64,000 nt of DNA from Natronorubrum sediminis (GTDB lineage: Archaea; Halobacteriota; Halobacteria; Halobacteriales; Natrialbaceae), in the NCBI RefSeq assembly GCF_900108095.1, contig NZ_FNWL01000001.1, positions 992,001 to 1,056,000 on the forward strand. Reading direction: 5' to 3'. Position numbers and translations under genes: made by a program. Positions 8,447 to 16,852 of this stretch are shown here, one piece after another (within the stretch, counting starts at the first letter, position 1; each line of letters begins with the position of its first letter). The notes under the pieces are model-generated. The model did no database searches, was not told where the DNA came from, and saw only the letters and a list, made by a program, of their open reading frames with translations.

Positions 8447-9232
8447 ATGGATCTCGATCTCGACGGTAACAGCGCACTGGTGACGGCCTCCTCGAGCGGT
8501 CTCGGCTTCGCGAGCGCCCAGGCACTGGCCACAGCGGGTGCGAACGTGATGCTCTGTGGCCGCGACGAACAGCGACTCGAGGAGGCTCGCGAGAAAATCG
8601 CCGAAGCAGCAGACGGTGAGATTCGGGCCACACCGACCGACATCACCGATCCGGACGACGTCACCCACCTCGTTGCCGAGACGGTCGACGCCTTCGGCGG
8701 CCTCGATCACCTCGTCACGAGCGCCGGCGGGCCGCCGAGTACGACCTTCCTCGAGACCGACGAACAAGACTGGTATCAGACCTACGACCTGCTCGTGATG
8801 AGCGTCGTCTGGACCATCGAGGAGTCCCGCGAGCACCTCCTCGACTCCGACTACGGCACGATCACCTGCATCACCTCGAGAACGGTTCGAGAGGTGGCTG
8901 ACGGCCTCCTTCTGTCGAACTCGGTTCGCCGGAGCGTGAGCGGACTGGTCAAGACGATTTCCCGGGAGTTCGCCCCGGAGATCCGCGCGAACGCCGTCCT
9001 CCCGGGGACGATCGAGACCGCACGCATCGAGGAACTCGTCGAAGCGAACGTCGAACGCGGCGTCTACGACGACTACGAGGACGGACTCGCCGCCCTCGCA
9101 GACGAGATCCCGATGGATCGACTGGGCGAGCCTCGGGAGTTAGGCGATATCGTCGCCGTCCTCTCGAGTCCGCGCTCGAGTTTCGTCACCGGCGTCGAGG
9201 TGCCGATCGACGGCGGATTGATGCGAAGTTAG
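8447..9232 (+). CDS. SDR-fold protein with altered catalytic residues
   Basis: A 261 aa Rossmann-fold protein of the short-chain dehydrogenase/reductase superfamily. The cofactor loop is TASSSGLG (residues 13-20; usual TGxxxGIG), and the active-site Ser is kept (Ser144), but the YxxxK pair is replaced: Ser157 stands in the Tyr position and Arg161 in the Lys position within LLLSNSVRRSVSGLVK. The fold then continues normally (ANAVLPGTIET, VTGVEVPIDGG). A known group of BKR-like SDRs has this divergence. A TTAG-containing box about 27 nt upstream supports the ATG at 8447. Fold is certain; catalytic activity is doubtful. Confidence 0.88.
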   Translation: MDLDLDGNSALVTASSSGLGFASAQALATAGANVMLCGRDEQRLEEAREKIAEAADGEIRATPTDITDPDDVTHLVAETVDAFGGLDHLVTSAGGPPSTTFLETDEQDWYQTYDLLVMSVVWTIEESREHLLDSDYGTITCITSRTVREVADGLLLSNSVRRSVSGLVKTISREFAPEIRANAVLPGTIETARIEELVEANVERGVYDDYEDGLAALADEIPMDRLGEPRELGDIVAVLSSPRSSFVTGVEVPIDGGLMRS

Positions 9233-9277
9233 GCGCGAATCGTAACGCTCTCTTATCACCCCAATCTGGCAGTACTC

Positions 9278-10240
9278 GTGTACCGATCGGCACAGCTCGC
9301 GGGATACTTCGCGTTGCTCCTGACGGCTGGTGCCTTACTCGTCGGCTCGCTGGTCGACCCCCTCGAGATGCCCGCCGGAACGACCGGCGTGCAGGTCGGA
9401 CTCGTGGTGACGGCCGCTGTCGCCGGACTCGTCGAGCACCGACGCTCGCTCGGCGCGTTCGAGTCGGATCAGCCGGGCTTCGATCGCTCGGACGCAGTCG
9501 ATGGGGTCGCCGTCGTCGTCGGGGCCCTCGCAACCTACGCGCTGAGCGTCTACGCTGGATTCGGGCCGGTGCTCGCCTCCGCGCTGGTCGGGCTACTCGC
9601 CGGCCTCGTCGTCTCCGAGGTCGGCGCGCCGGTCTACTGTGGCTCGTTCGTCGGGATGGCCTCACCCGGCGTCTTTGGCTCCCTCGAGTACGTTGCCCTC
9701 GCCGGCATCGTCTCGGGACTCGCGTTCGCGGCGACTTCGGAATCGTTCGGCGGCGTCGGGGGCAAACTCGGCACGCTCGCGCTGTTCGGCTGTCTCACGG
9801 CGGGCGCGCTCGTCGGTCTCGAGTACGCCGATCCCGGCGCGCCCGAGTGGGAGTTCCTCTCCCTGATCGCACCTGTCGCAGCCGCCAGCGCAGTCGCCAC
9901 CGTCGTCCTGAGCGTCCGCCTCGAGTGGGGTGGGGTCGTCGGCTCCGGCGTCGTCGGCGTGGTCGCCGGAATCGCCTTTCCGCTCGCGTTTCCGGCCCTC
10001 GGTTCGACACTCGCCGCCGTCGCCTTCTGTGCCTCCTTCGTCGGCATGTCGAGCGTCGATCGGCTGGCCGACGAGTGGCAGGTCGCCGTCGCCGGGGCCC
10101 TCTCCGGACTGGTCTTTCTGGCCGTGACGCCCGTCTTCGAGGGGGCTGGCGGCAAACTCGGCACGATCGCGTTCGTCTCCTGTATCGCCATCCTCGGGGC
10201 GCTCGAGGTGCACGAGGCTGCCGTCGAGTACGTGCATTGA
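9278..10240 (+). CDS. Polytopic membrane protein with internal duplication
   Basis: A 320 aa hydrophobic protein of unknown function with about nine or ten membrane segments. Two segments repeat: CGSFVGMASPGVFGSLEY...SGLAFAATSESFGGVGGKLGT (about residues 125-170) and CASFVGMSS...SGLVFLAVTPVFEGAGGKLGT (about 250-295). The shared pattern is C-x-SFVGM-x-S, then SGL-x-F, then G-x-GGKLGT. The GTG start at 9278 is supported by a TTAT-containing box 22-25 nt upstream. It ends 17 nt before the convergent ubaA gene. No transporter family was recognised. Confidence 0.75.
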   Translation: MYRSAQLAGYFALLLTAGALLVGSLVDPLEMPAGTTGVQVGLVVTAAVAGLVEHRRSLGAFESDQPGFDRSDAVDGVAVVVGALATYALSVYAGFGPVLASALVGLLAGLVVSEVGAPVYCGSFVGMASPGVFGSLEYVALAGIVSGLAFAATSESFGGVGGKLGTLALFGCLTAGALVGLEYADPGAPEWEFLSLIAPVAAASAVATVVLSVRLEWGGVVGSGVVGVVAGIAFPLAFPALGSTLAAVAFCASFVGMSSVDRLADEWQVAVAGALSGLVFLAVTPVFEGAGGKLGTIAFVSCIAILGALEVHEAAVEYVH

Positions 10241-10256
10241 GAACGAGGGAGAACAG

Positions 10257-11144
10257 TTAGTCGGCCGAAATCTGGCAGGTTCCGTCGTAGGAGACGTCTT
10301 CGACTGACTCGATTTCCGGTTCGTCGCCACACACTGGACAGGTCGGGTTCGAGCGCACGTCGACCGTCTCGAAGCCCATGTCCATGGCATCGTACATGAG
10401 GAGGCGGCCCTCGAGCACCTCGCCCTTCCCGAGGACGTACTTGACGACCTCGGTGGCCTGAATGCACCCGACGGTACCGGGAAGGACGCCGAGGACGCCC
10501 GTGGTCGCACAGTCGGGGACGGTGCCAGGTTCGGGCGCTTCGGGGAAGATACAGCGGTAACACGGTGGAGAGTCCGGAGACCGATCGGCGTCGGTCCCGT
10601 CGCTCGAGTCGTCCCCGACGCTTGACTCGGCCCCGCGTTCGTTCGTGAACGTCGTCACCTGTCCCTCGAAGCGGTAGATCGCGCCGTGAGAGAGTGGCGT
10701 CTCGGTGAGGACGCAGTGGTCGTTGAGCAGGTACCGCGTCGCGAAGTTGTCGCTGGCGTCGAGGACCACGTCGTACGCTGCGACGAGGTCGGCGACGTTC
10801 TCGGCGGTGATCCGCGTCTCGTGGGTGTCGACATCAATGTCGGGGTTCAACGCGTCGACGTAGTCGGCCGCGCTCTCGACTTTCGGCCGGCCGACGTCGG
10901 CGTCGCCGTGGACGATCTGGCGCTGGAGGTTCGAGCGTTCGACGACGTCGTCGTCGACGATGCCGAGCCGACCGATTCCAGCCGCCGCGAGGTACTGAAT
11001 CGCAGGCGAACCGAGGCCCCCAGCGCCGACGACGAGCACCGAGGCGTCGAGCAGTCGCTGTTGGCCCTCGGGCCCAATCTCGTCCATGATGACGTGTCTC
11101 GAGTAGCGATCGAGTTGGGTCGCATCGAGGCGAAGGTCGCTCAT
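10257..11144 (-). CDS. ubaA: E1-like sulfur carrier/ubiquitin-like activating enzyme
   Basis: A 295 aa ThiF/MoeB/E1-like enzyme. It has the RYSRHVIMDEIGPEGQQRL entry helix, nucleotide loop VVGAGGLGSP (residues 38-47), the RQIVHG adenylation segment, zinc cysteines at 195/198 and 269/272, and PDCATTGVLG with likely catalytic Cys212. In Haloferax the single such enzyme, UbaA, adenylates SAMPs for protein conjugation and serves tRNA thiolation and molybdopterin synthesis. Residues about 171-193 are an acidic insert just before the first CxxC. The longer upstream reading adds 32 unconserved residues; MSDLRLDATQLDRY is preferred. Confidence 0.92.
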   Translation of the reverse strand: MSDLRLDATQLDRYSRHVIMDEIGPEGQQRLLDASVLVVGAGGLGSPAIQYLAAAGIGRLGIVDDDVVERSNLQRQIVHGDADVGRPKVESAADYVDALNPDIDVDTHETRITAENVADLVAAYDVVLDASDNFATRYLLNDHCVLTETPLSHGAIYRFEGQVTTFTNERGAESSVGDDSSDGTDADRSPDSPPCYRCIFPEAPEPGTVPDCATTGVLGVLPGTVGCIQATEVVKYVLGKGEVLEGRLLMYDAMDMGFETVDVRSNPTCPVCGDEPEIESVEDVSYDGTCQISAD

Positions 11145-11310
11145 ACCCGTCAGTTCGGCCGAGAGGGGGAAAAGTCCGCTGGTCGGGTGGTGATTTTGAG
11201 TGTCTCGAGCAACCGAGACTGGGTCAGAACCGATGGTCAACGGTTTGATCCGTTATGAACCGGGGTTTGATGGATACCACTCGAGGCAGAGATGTGGGTG
11301 GACCACACGG

Positions 11311-11317
11311 TTTATTA
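11311..11317 (+). promoter_or_regulatory. TATA box for the zinc protein at 11341
   Basis: TTTATTA lies 24-30 nt ahead of the ATG at 11341, the ideal leaderless spacing. It supports the short start over the upstream in-frame ATG near 11200. Confidence 0.65.
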
Positions 11318-11340
11318 GTGTGGGAGTTATTGACACACCT

Positions 11341-11526
11341 ATGGCAACCTCACCCAGTGGAGCCGGTGACGACGTCATCGATCAATACCTTGCCGACCGC
11401 GGTCACGCGGTAGAACAAGTCGGGTGGGAACAGGACTATAACAAGAAGCAGTGCCCTGATTGTGGCGGACTCCACGATACGTCCGCACGAAGTTGTACCG
11501 TCTGTGGGTGGGAGCCGACGGTGTAA
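11341..11526 (+). CDS. HVO_0416-type small zinc finger protein
   Basis: A 61 aa protein. Its N-terminal half (DDVIDQYLADRGHAVEQVGW) is acidic and helical; the C-terminal half has two CPxCG-like knuckles, CPDCGG and CTVCGW, 14 residues apart, forming one zinc site. This matches the widespread haloarchaeal HVO_0416 family of zinc microproteins. The promoter sits 24-30 nt upstream and a T-run follows about 110 nt after the stop. Many such CPxCG proteins in Haloferax have regulatory knock-out effects, but no specific role can be given here. Confidence 0.85.
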   Translation: MATSPSGAGDDVIDQYLADRGHAVEQVGWEQDYNKKQCPDCGGLHDTSARSCTVCGWEPTV

Positions 11527-11852
11527 TCCCCGCTCCCGTCTTCCCACCCGGAACCGAACTGATCGCCTGCCGTTTCGTTTCGAACCGTCGACATTCACAG
11601 AGAGCAACTGCATCGTCGGGGGCGGACGGATCCACATTTTTTGATCAACCGTCCCTCGTTGCAGTCGTCCAGAGTCGACTCACAGATCCGCTCGTACGTC
11701 GTGGGACGGACGGACAGCCGCTCGAACCACGGAAACAGTGTCGGCAAGCGGTTGACACCCGTGATTATCCGACGGGAGTAACCGATAATATTTCTAATGT
11801 TGTTCGATACAATTATATTCTCTCCATCACCAACATTTCGCTGAGAACGACT
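11527..11852. other. Intergenic stretch between two zinc microprotein genes
   Basis: These 326 bases hold no credible gene; the open frames on both strands are basic and repetitive, unlike the acidic haloarchaeal proteins. A T6 run (11637-11642) may end the upstream transcript. The last 80 bases are AT-rich, and ATTATATTC near 11812-11820 lies 33-41 nt ahead of the next ATG and is the likely promoter of the gene at 11853. Confidence 0.5.
11637..11642 (+). terminator. T-run terminator candidate
   Basis: Six T residues follow a GC-rich stretch about 110 nt after the stop of the zinc protein gene. Archaeal termination often needs only a T-run, so this is plausible but not certain. Confidence 0.35.
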
Positions 11853-12011
11853 ATGCCGGAGTGCCAGAACTGTGGGACGTTCGTCACGGATGCATACGCT
11901 CGCGTGTTCACACCGCGTGGCGTCGACAACCCTCGAGTCTGTCCCGACTGCCAGGACAAGATCCGAGACGGTGCCGAAATTCGGAACGCACGTTCGACGC
12001 GAAATCAGTAG
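11853..12011 (+). CDS. Small two-CxxC zinc protein (DUF7563-like)
   Basis: A 52 aa protein starting MPECQNCGTFVTDAYARVF, with CQNC at residues 4-7 and CPDC about 23 residues later, followed by a basic RNARSTRNQ tail. The F-x-P-x-G-V-D-N-P stretch between the knuckles is typical of the haloarchaeal DUF7563 group. It lies 104 nt ahead of a superfamily I helicase gene in the same direction. No function is known. Confidence 0.78.
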   Translation: MPECQNCGTFVTDAYARVFTPRGVDNPRVCPDCQDKIRDGAEIRNARSTRNQ

Positions 12012-12082
12012 AGCCCGCGAAACAGTGTCCCGCCGCGGTCCCCGGAATCGAATCGACATTTTTCTCGAGGAAAACCCACGTG

Positions 12083-12089
12083 ACTTATG
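12083..12089 (+). promoter_or_regulatory. TATA-like box for the helicase gene
   Basis: ACTTATG lies 26-32 nt ahead of the ATG at 12115, which fits a leaderless mRNA and suggests the helicase is transcribed separately from the zinc protein just upstream. Confidence 0.4.
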
Positions 12090-12114
12090 GGTGTCGCGCC
12101 CCTGAACAGCTACA

Positions 12115-13989
12115 ATGGCTACCACGGAGACGAAGGTGACCCGGTTGTTCGGTGGTCCGGGCAGCGGGAAGACGACTGCCCTGCTTGACCACGTCGAAGA
12201 GATCCTCGAACAGGATGACGTGACGTTCCGGGATATCCTCGTCGTCTCGTACACTCGTGCGGCTGCACAAGAGGTTCGTGAGCGACTGGCTGAGCGACTC
12301 GACGAGAGTCCGCGTGCCCTGCAAGGAAACGTCTGTACAATGCACGCGAAGGCCTACGAACTGCTCGATCTCTCTCGAAACGACGTCATCGGTGAGTCCG
12401 ACAAAGAAGAGTTCTGTGAGGAGTACGGCATCGAGTACGAAGACGAGTACAGTGGTGCCGGTCGCCGAACCGCTCGCTCGACGACGATCGGAAACAAGAT
12501 CATCGCGACGAGTCAGTGGCTCCAGCGGACCAGCCGCGACGTCGCCGACTGGTACGATGTCCCCTTCCAATGGGACGAAGAGGAGGTTCGACTCCCGCCC
12601 GAGATCGACTCGAACGCCCAGGAGGGCAACAAGTACACGCCAACGTGGCCCTCCGACGACGACCGAATCGACGTTCCCGAAGCGATTCGCGGCTGGCGCT
12701 CCTACAAAGGCGAACACGGCAAGATCGGCTTCGCGGACATGCTCGAGCGCGTCGAACAACGCTCGCTCCTCCCGAGCGTCGACTACCTCGTGATCGACGA
12801 GTTTCAGGACATCACGACGATGCAGTACGACGTCTACGAGGAGTGGAAACCACACATGGATCAGGTCCTCATCGCCGGCGACGACGATCAGGTCGTCTAC
12901 TCCTGGCAGGGAGCCGATCCGGCACTCTTACTCGACGAGGAAGTCGACGACGACGTTATTCTGCCAAACTCTTACCGGCTTCCATCGAACGTCCTCAACG
13001 CTGTCAACAAGGAGATTCGTCACATCGACAAGCGCCAAGACAAGGACCTCAAGCCGCGCAAAGAGGGCGGTGCCGTCGAAGCCCGGCGTAACGCCTCCAT
13101 GCTCGACGTCGTCCGAATGGTCCGCCGAACGCTCGTCGAAGACGATAGCACCATCATGATCCTGTTCCGGGCGCGCTATCAGATGTTCCAGTTCATCGAC
13201 GAGTTCATCACCGAAGGCGTCCCCTTCACCTCGCTGACCGACCAGCGAATGTGGACCGACCGACTCACCCAGTACGTCCGCGCCGTCGAAGCGCTCGAGG
13301 AAGGTGAAGACGTTACCGGCCTGCAGGCACGACGCCTCGCCGACATGCTCCAGGAATCCGCGTTCGGAACGAACGAACGCGACGGACTCTTCGACGAAAT
13401 CGACGAGCGCCAAGAAGAGACCGGCATCGAAGACCTCGAGGAACTCATGATTCCGGCCGACGTAATTGAGGAGTACGCCCCGTTCATGCCCGGCCCGGCC
13501 TCGGCGTCTGACATGGTCCGGAAAGTGACGAACTTCCAGAAGAAAAGCATCAAATCCTACTTCGGAATCGGCGAGTACACCGGTATGGCGACCGACCGCG
13601 TCCGCGTCGGCACCATTCACTCCGCGAAGGGTCGTGAGGCCGACCACGTCATCGTCGGCACCGACCTCACCGAGAAGGTCGTCGAGCAGATGGTCGCGAC
13701 CGTCGACGACCCCGAAGCTATTCCCGGTTGTGAGGAGTTCACCAAAACGACCTCGCCCGTTCCCGTCCTCACCGACAACGAACGCCGCGTCTTCTACGTC
13801 GGTATGTCCCGGGCTCGAGAACGTCTCGTCATGCTCGAGAACCTCGTCGACGGCGCTCCAACGCTACCGATCGACGTCTTGCTCCACAACGAACTCCGAG
13901 AGGAGCCACTCGAGGAGATCATCGAAGCGGCCCAAGAGCCCCAGGAAGCAGACGCCAATAGCGAGGAACTCGAAGCCGAAGCACCGTGA
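12115..13989 (+). CDS. UvrD/Rep-type superfamily I DNA helicase
   Basis: A 624 aa ATP-dependent helicase. The motifs appear in order: Walker A GGPGSGKTTALL (about residues 13-24), motif Ia VVSYTRAAAQEVRERL, Walker B VIDEFQDITTMQY (about 227), motif III AGDDDQVVYSWQGADP, motif IV-like LPNSYRLPSNVL, motif V TIHSAKGREADHVIVGTDL and motif VI RRVFYVGMSRARERL (about 558-572). It is shorter than bacterial UvrD and lacks a visible nuclease domain. The stop overlaps the next gene by four bases (GTGA), so helicase and the M24-like protein are translationally coupled. The exact repair or replication role is unknown. Confidence 0.93.
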   Translation: MATTETKVTRLFGGPGSGKTTALLDHVEEILEQDDVTFRDILVVSYTRAAAQEVRERLAERLDESPRALQGNVCTMHAKAYELLDLSRNDVIGESDKEEFCEEYGIEYEDEYSGAGRRTARSTTIGNKIIATSQWLQRTSRDVADWYDVPFQWDEEEVRLPPEIDSNAQEGNKYTPTWPSDDDRIDVPEAIRGWRSYKGEHGKIGFADMLERVEQRSLLPSVDYLVIDEFQDITTMQYDVYEEWKPHMDQVLIAGDDDQVVYSWQGADPALLLDEEVDDDVILPNSYRLPSNVLNAVNKEIRHIDKRQDKDLKPRKEGGAVEARRNASMLDVVRMVRRTLVEDDSTIMILFRARYQMFQFIDEFITEGVPFTSLTDQRMWTDRLTQYVRAVEALEEGEDVTGLQARRLADMLQESAFGTNERDGLFDEIDERQEETGIEDLEELMIPADVIEEYAPFMPGPASASDMVRKVTNFQKKSIKSYFGIGEYTGMATDRVRVGTIHSAKGREADHVIVGTDLTEKVVEQMVATVDDPEAIPGCEEFTKTTSPVPVLTDNERRVFYVGMSRARERLVMLENLVDGAPTLPIDVLLHNELREEPLEEIIEAAQEPQEADANSEELEAEAP

Positions 13990-15203
13990 CGTCAGCGCCG
14001 TCACCCACCACTGGTGAAACCGCTGTGGACTCGCTCGAGGCGGCACTCAACGAGGAACTCGAGGTGCACGAGGCGGTCGCGTTCGTGATCGCAGGCACCC
14101 GTTTGGATCCGACGATTCAATACTGTGAGTTAGCACTCGAAGAATCGGCGACGGTCGACGAGGCAGACGACCCCACTCGAATCACTGGAGGAGACCACGG
14201 GCCCCAGCCCGTCGGACGAAGCCGCGAGCGTTTCGCACTCGCCTTCGACGGCGACGCGTGGTACGCGGAACGCTCGGCGAGTGCCTCGAGTCACCCAGCC
14301 AATGCGCTCGCAATGAAACTCGCCGACTCGAGTGGCCCGGGGACGGTGCTCGCCCCCCGACACATCCCACACGACAGCGCGCTCTACCTCGAGGAGGCCG
14401 GCTTCGAATTAGCCTCGTCGGCTGTCGTGAGTCGGATTCGAGCGACGAAGACGGAGCGAGAAGTGGACCGAATCGCGAGTGCGCAGGCGGCCGCGACCGC
14501 TGGCGTCCGTCGTGGCGGGACAGCCCTCTCGAGTGCGGCGATCGACGACGAAACGCTCGTTCTCGAAGGAGAGCCGCTGACGCCGGCGCGACTCCGGAGG
14601 CTAGTCGACGAGGGAATCGTCTCGGCGGGTGGCTTTCCCGAGGCAAACACGGTCGTCAATCCGGACCCCGAGCACAACCCGTCGACGCTCGAGGAGCAAG
14701 CAGGACCCTCCTCGGCGGCCGATCCGCTTCGGGCCGGCGAACCGATCGTCGTCCAAACAGCCCCACGCGGGCCCGGAGACTATCACGGCGGGCTGACTCG
14801 AACGTTCGTCGTCGACGGCGACGGCGGGCGAGAACGCCGGGCTCACGTCGGCGTCACCCAGTCCTTTCGCTCCGCAGCGGCTATGTTGACCGCCGATTCG
14901 GAGTCGGTGACCGCCGTCGAAGCCGACCTCGAGGCCGAGGTGCGCGCGTTCGGTTTCGAAGAGTCCGATGCCGTTCAGACTCGCGTCTCCGGCGTGGGTC
15001 TCGAGCCAGTCGAGCCACCGCTCGAGGGTGGCGACCAGATCGAACCCCGAAGCGTCGTGCGACTCGAGTCGGCCGTCCGCATCGACGACGGGTCGTGGCT
15101 CCGAATCGCCGACGTGCTCGTCAAACCGGACGGCGAGCAACGGGCGGCGTATCTCGAGGGACCGTCCCGGTCGCTCGAGCCTGCAGCGATGGGAGACCGT
15201 TAG
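13986..15203 (+). CDS. M24 (pita-bread) family protein lacking metal ligands
   Basis: A 405 aa protein with creatinase-like N-terminal and pita-bread C-terminal domains, as in Xaa-Pro aminopeptidases. Landmarks are IRATKTEREVDRI, then YHGGLTRTFVV and RVSGVGLEPVEPP. Four of the five metal ligands are replaced: Gln257 and Gly269 stand for the two Asp, Ser335 for the His, Ala375 for the last Glu; only Glu361 remains. A metal-dependent peptidase activity is therefore unlikely. The start overlaps the helicase stop by four bases, and the end overlaps a convergent gene by four bases. It may be a non-catalytic binding protein; the partner is unknown. Confidence 0.85.
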   Translation: MTSAPSPTTGETAVDSLEAALNEELEVHEAVAFVIAGTRLDPTIQYCELALEESATVDEADDPTRITGGDHGPQPVGRSRERFALAFDGDAWYAERSASASSHPANALAMKLADSSGPGTVLAPRHIPHDSALYLEEAGFELASSAVVSRIRATKTEREVDRIASAQAAATAGVRRGGTALSSAAIDDETLVLEGEPLTPARLRRLVDEGIVSAGGFPEANTVVNPDPEHNPSTLEEQAGPSSAADPLRAGEPIVVQTAPRGPGDYHGGLTRTFVVDGDGGRERRAHVGVTQSFRSAAAMLTADSESVTAVEADLEAEVRAFGFEESDAVQTRVSGVGLEPVEPPLEGGDQIEPRSVVRLESAVRIDDGSWLRIADVLVKPDGEQRAAYLEGPSRSLEPAAMGDR

Positions 15204-15487
15204 GAACGCTTGTCGCTCGATTCTGCCGTCGTTTCGCTCGAGTCGTTCTGTTCGTCGTCAGCGTCTTTTGGGATCGCACCGGCGGCTCGTTTGGCGAGGA
15301 GGCCGGGAACGTCGGAGGGCAACGTCACTCGCTGCTGGACGATGACGAGCGTGACGGCGAGGACGATCAACGTCGCACCGACGAGATGATTTCCGCGGAC
15401 GAGAAGGAACTCGAGTCCGGCGAGTGCGGCGGGGAGCGCGAGAACGAGCGTCCCTGCCAACTTGATCGTATCGATGATACCGGCCAT
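15200..15487 (-). CDS. Small two-helix membrane protein
   Basis: A 95 aa protein with two hydrophobic segments (about residues 9-30 and 35-52: TLVLALPAALAGLEFLLV and VGATLIVLAVTLVIV), a VTLPSDVPGLLAKRA stretch and an acidic/Ser-rich tail. This layout is common among conserved haloarchaeal membrane proteins (it resembles DUF7533), but the family name is a tentative match. It is convergent with and overlaps the M24-like gene by four bases. Confidence 0.72.
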   Translation of the reverse strand: MAGIIDTIKLAGTLVLALPAALAGLEFLLVRGNHLVGATLIVLAVTLVIVQQRVTLPSDVPGLLAKRAAGAIPKDADDEQNDSSETTAESSDKRS

Positions 15488-15621
15488 GAAGCGGGGATAC
15501 CGCAGGTGTGGACAAAAGGACGGCGACTGTCGCTCGCGAGTTGCGGACGACTGACGACGTTCGGGGGACGACGCGGCGAATTCCGATGACGAACGTGGAA
15601 CGCATCACGGTGTCGGAACGG

Positions 15622-15629
15622 ATTTATTC
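15622..15629 (+). promoter_or_regulatory. TATA box for riboflavin synthase
   Basis: ATTTATTC lies 21-28 nt ahead of the ATG at 15650, fitting a leaderless transcript. Confidence 0.6.
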
Positions 15630-15649
15630 GTCCGAGGGCACGTTCGAGT

Positions 15650-16258
15650 ATGTTCACGGGAATCGTCGAGGAAACCGGCGAGATCGTCACGCGTGTCCAA
15701 AGTGAGGATGGGCTTCGATTGCGGATCGAAGCCGACGAGGTCGCGACGGGACTCGAACACGGCCAGAGTATCAGCGTCAGCGGCGTCTGTCTCACGGTCG
15801 AACGCTTCGAGGACAGGGCGTGGTTCGAAGTCTTCCTCGCCACCGAAACCGTCGAGCGAACGTATCTCGGGGAGCTTTCTGAAGGCGACGTCGTCAACCT
15901 CGAGCGAGCGATGCCGGCCGACGGCCGCTTCGACGGGCATGTCGTCCAGGGTCACGTCGACGCCGTTGCGACGGTCTCGAACGTCGAATCCGTGGACGAA
16001 GACTGGTTCTTCGAATTCGACCTCCCCGCGGGTTACGGCCGCTACGTCGTCGAAAAAGGGTCAATCACGCTCGACGGCATCAGCCTCACCGTCGCCGATC
16101 TGGATACGGAAAACGGCCGCGTCACGGTCGCAATTATTCCAACCACCTACGCCCTCACGACGCTCTCCGAGAAATCCCCCGGTGATCCGATCCACCTCGA
16201 GGTAGACGTACTCTCGAAGTACGTCGAACGGCTGCTCGAGGCGCGGTTCGAGGACTGA
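15650..16258 (+). CDS. ribE: Riboflavin synthase, bacterial (lumazine-binding repeat) type
   Basis: A 202 aa enzyme that dismutates two 6,7-dimethyl-8-ribityllumazine molecules to riboflavin. It has the two tandem lumazine-binding barrels of the bacterial alpha subunit: MFTGIVEETGEI...SVSGVCLTV in the first and MPADGRFDGHVVQGHVDAVA...GSITLDGISLTV in the second, then IPTTYALTTLSEKSPGD. Many archaea use an unrelated riboflavin synthase derived from lumazine synthase; haloarchaea carry the bacterial kind, probably by ancient transfer. It is alone here, without other rib genes. Confidence 0.94.
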   Translation: MFTGIVEETGEIVTRVQSEDGLRLRIEADEVATGLEHGQSISVSGVCLTVERFEDRAWFEVFLATETVERTYLGELSEGDVVNLERAMPADGRFDGHVVQGHVDAVATVSNVESVDEDWFFEFDLPAGYGRYVVEKGSITLDGISLTVADLDTENGRVTVAIIPTTYALTTLSEKSPGDPIHLEVDVLSKYVERLLEARFED

Positions 16259-16333
16259 TATGGTTCAGCGTATTCAGGGGAGGAACTGTGAATTCGTGTC
16301 TCTTCACTACGGTGGAATGGTCGTGTGTCGCGT

Positions 16334-16759
16334 TTATTGACTGGGAGCTATCGAACAGATAATTTCGACGTAGCCGTCGGGATCGGTCGGTTTTTCTTTC
16401 ACCAAATCCGCCTTCGTCGAGGGACAATGGTCGGCCTCCACCTTCGCTTTCGAGCCGGTTAGTATCACTACCGGAATATGAGAATAATCAGTCTTGATAG
16501 CGGTCAACACTTCTCTCCCAGTCGTTCGTCGGAGGTTCCAATCGAGAAACACGAGGTCGGGTTCGGGTGTATCCGAGTACTCTCCTCGCTGGTAAATAAA
16601 ATCTACACTTGCCGCGCTCGTCGAGACACTATGGACAGTCACGTCGAGCGAGGAACCGTCGACCGTCTCCTCGACGAAGCGAATGTCAGCCGGGTTGTCT
16701 TCCACTAACAGGATGTCGTTTACTTCGCTCGATGAGTTGGGGTGGGTCGATGTATCCAC
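16334..16759 (-). CDS. Stand-alone response regulator receiver domain
   Basis: A 141 aa single receiver domain. It has ILLVEDNPADIRFVEETV (acidic pocket Glu-Asp), DLVFLDWNLRRTTG (phospho-accepting Asp), VVILTGSKA (Thr switch) and a Lys in LVKEKP. The pattern matches the Rcp1-like receivers common in haloarchaea, with no output domain. The start is GTG. No histidine kinase is encoded in the window. The next gene upstream on the same strand is a Bat-type regulator, but there is no proof that they interact. Confidence 0.9.
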   Translation of the reverse strand: MDTSTHPNSSSEVNDILLVEDNPADIRFVEETVDGSSLDVTVHSVSTSAASVDFIYQRGEYSDTPEPDLVFLDWNLRRTTGREVLTAIKTDYSHIPVVILTGSKAKVEADHCPSTKADLVKEKPTDPDGYVEIICSIAPSQ

Positions 16760-16852
16760 GGTTTGCTCCCTCAGAACACGTCTGAGTGAGTTCCGTTAGG
16801 ACGGGAAACACCGTCAGTGCTATTTTTGGCTATACAACACTCGTTATACGGT

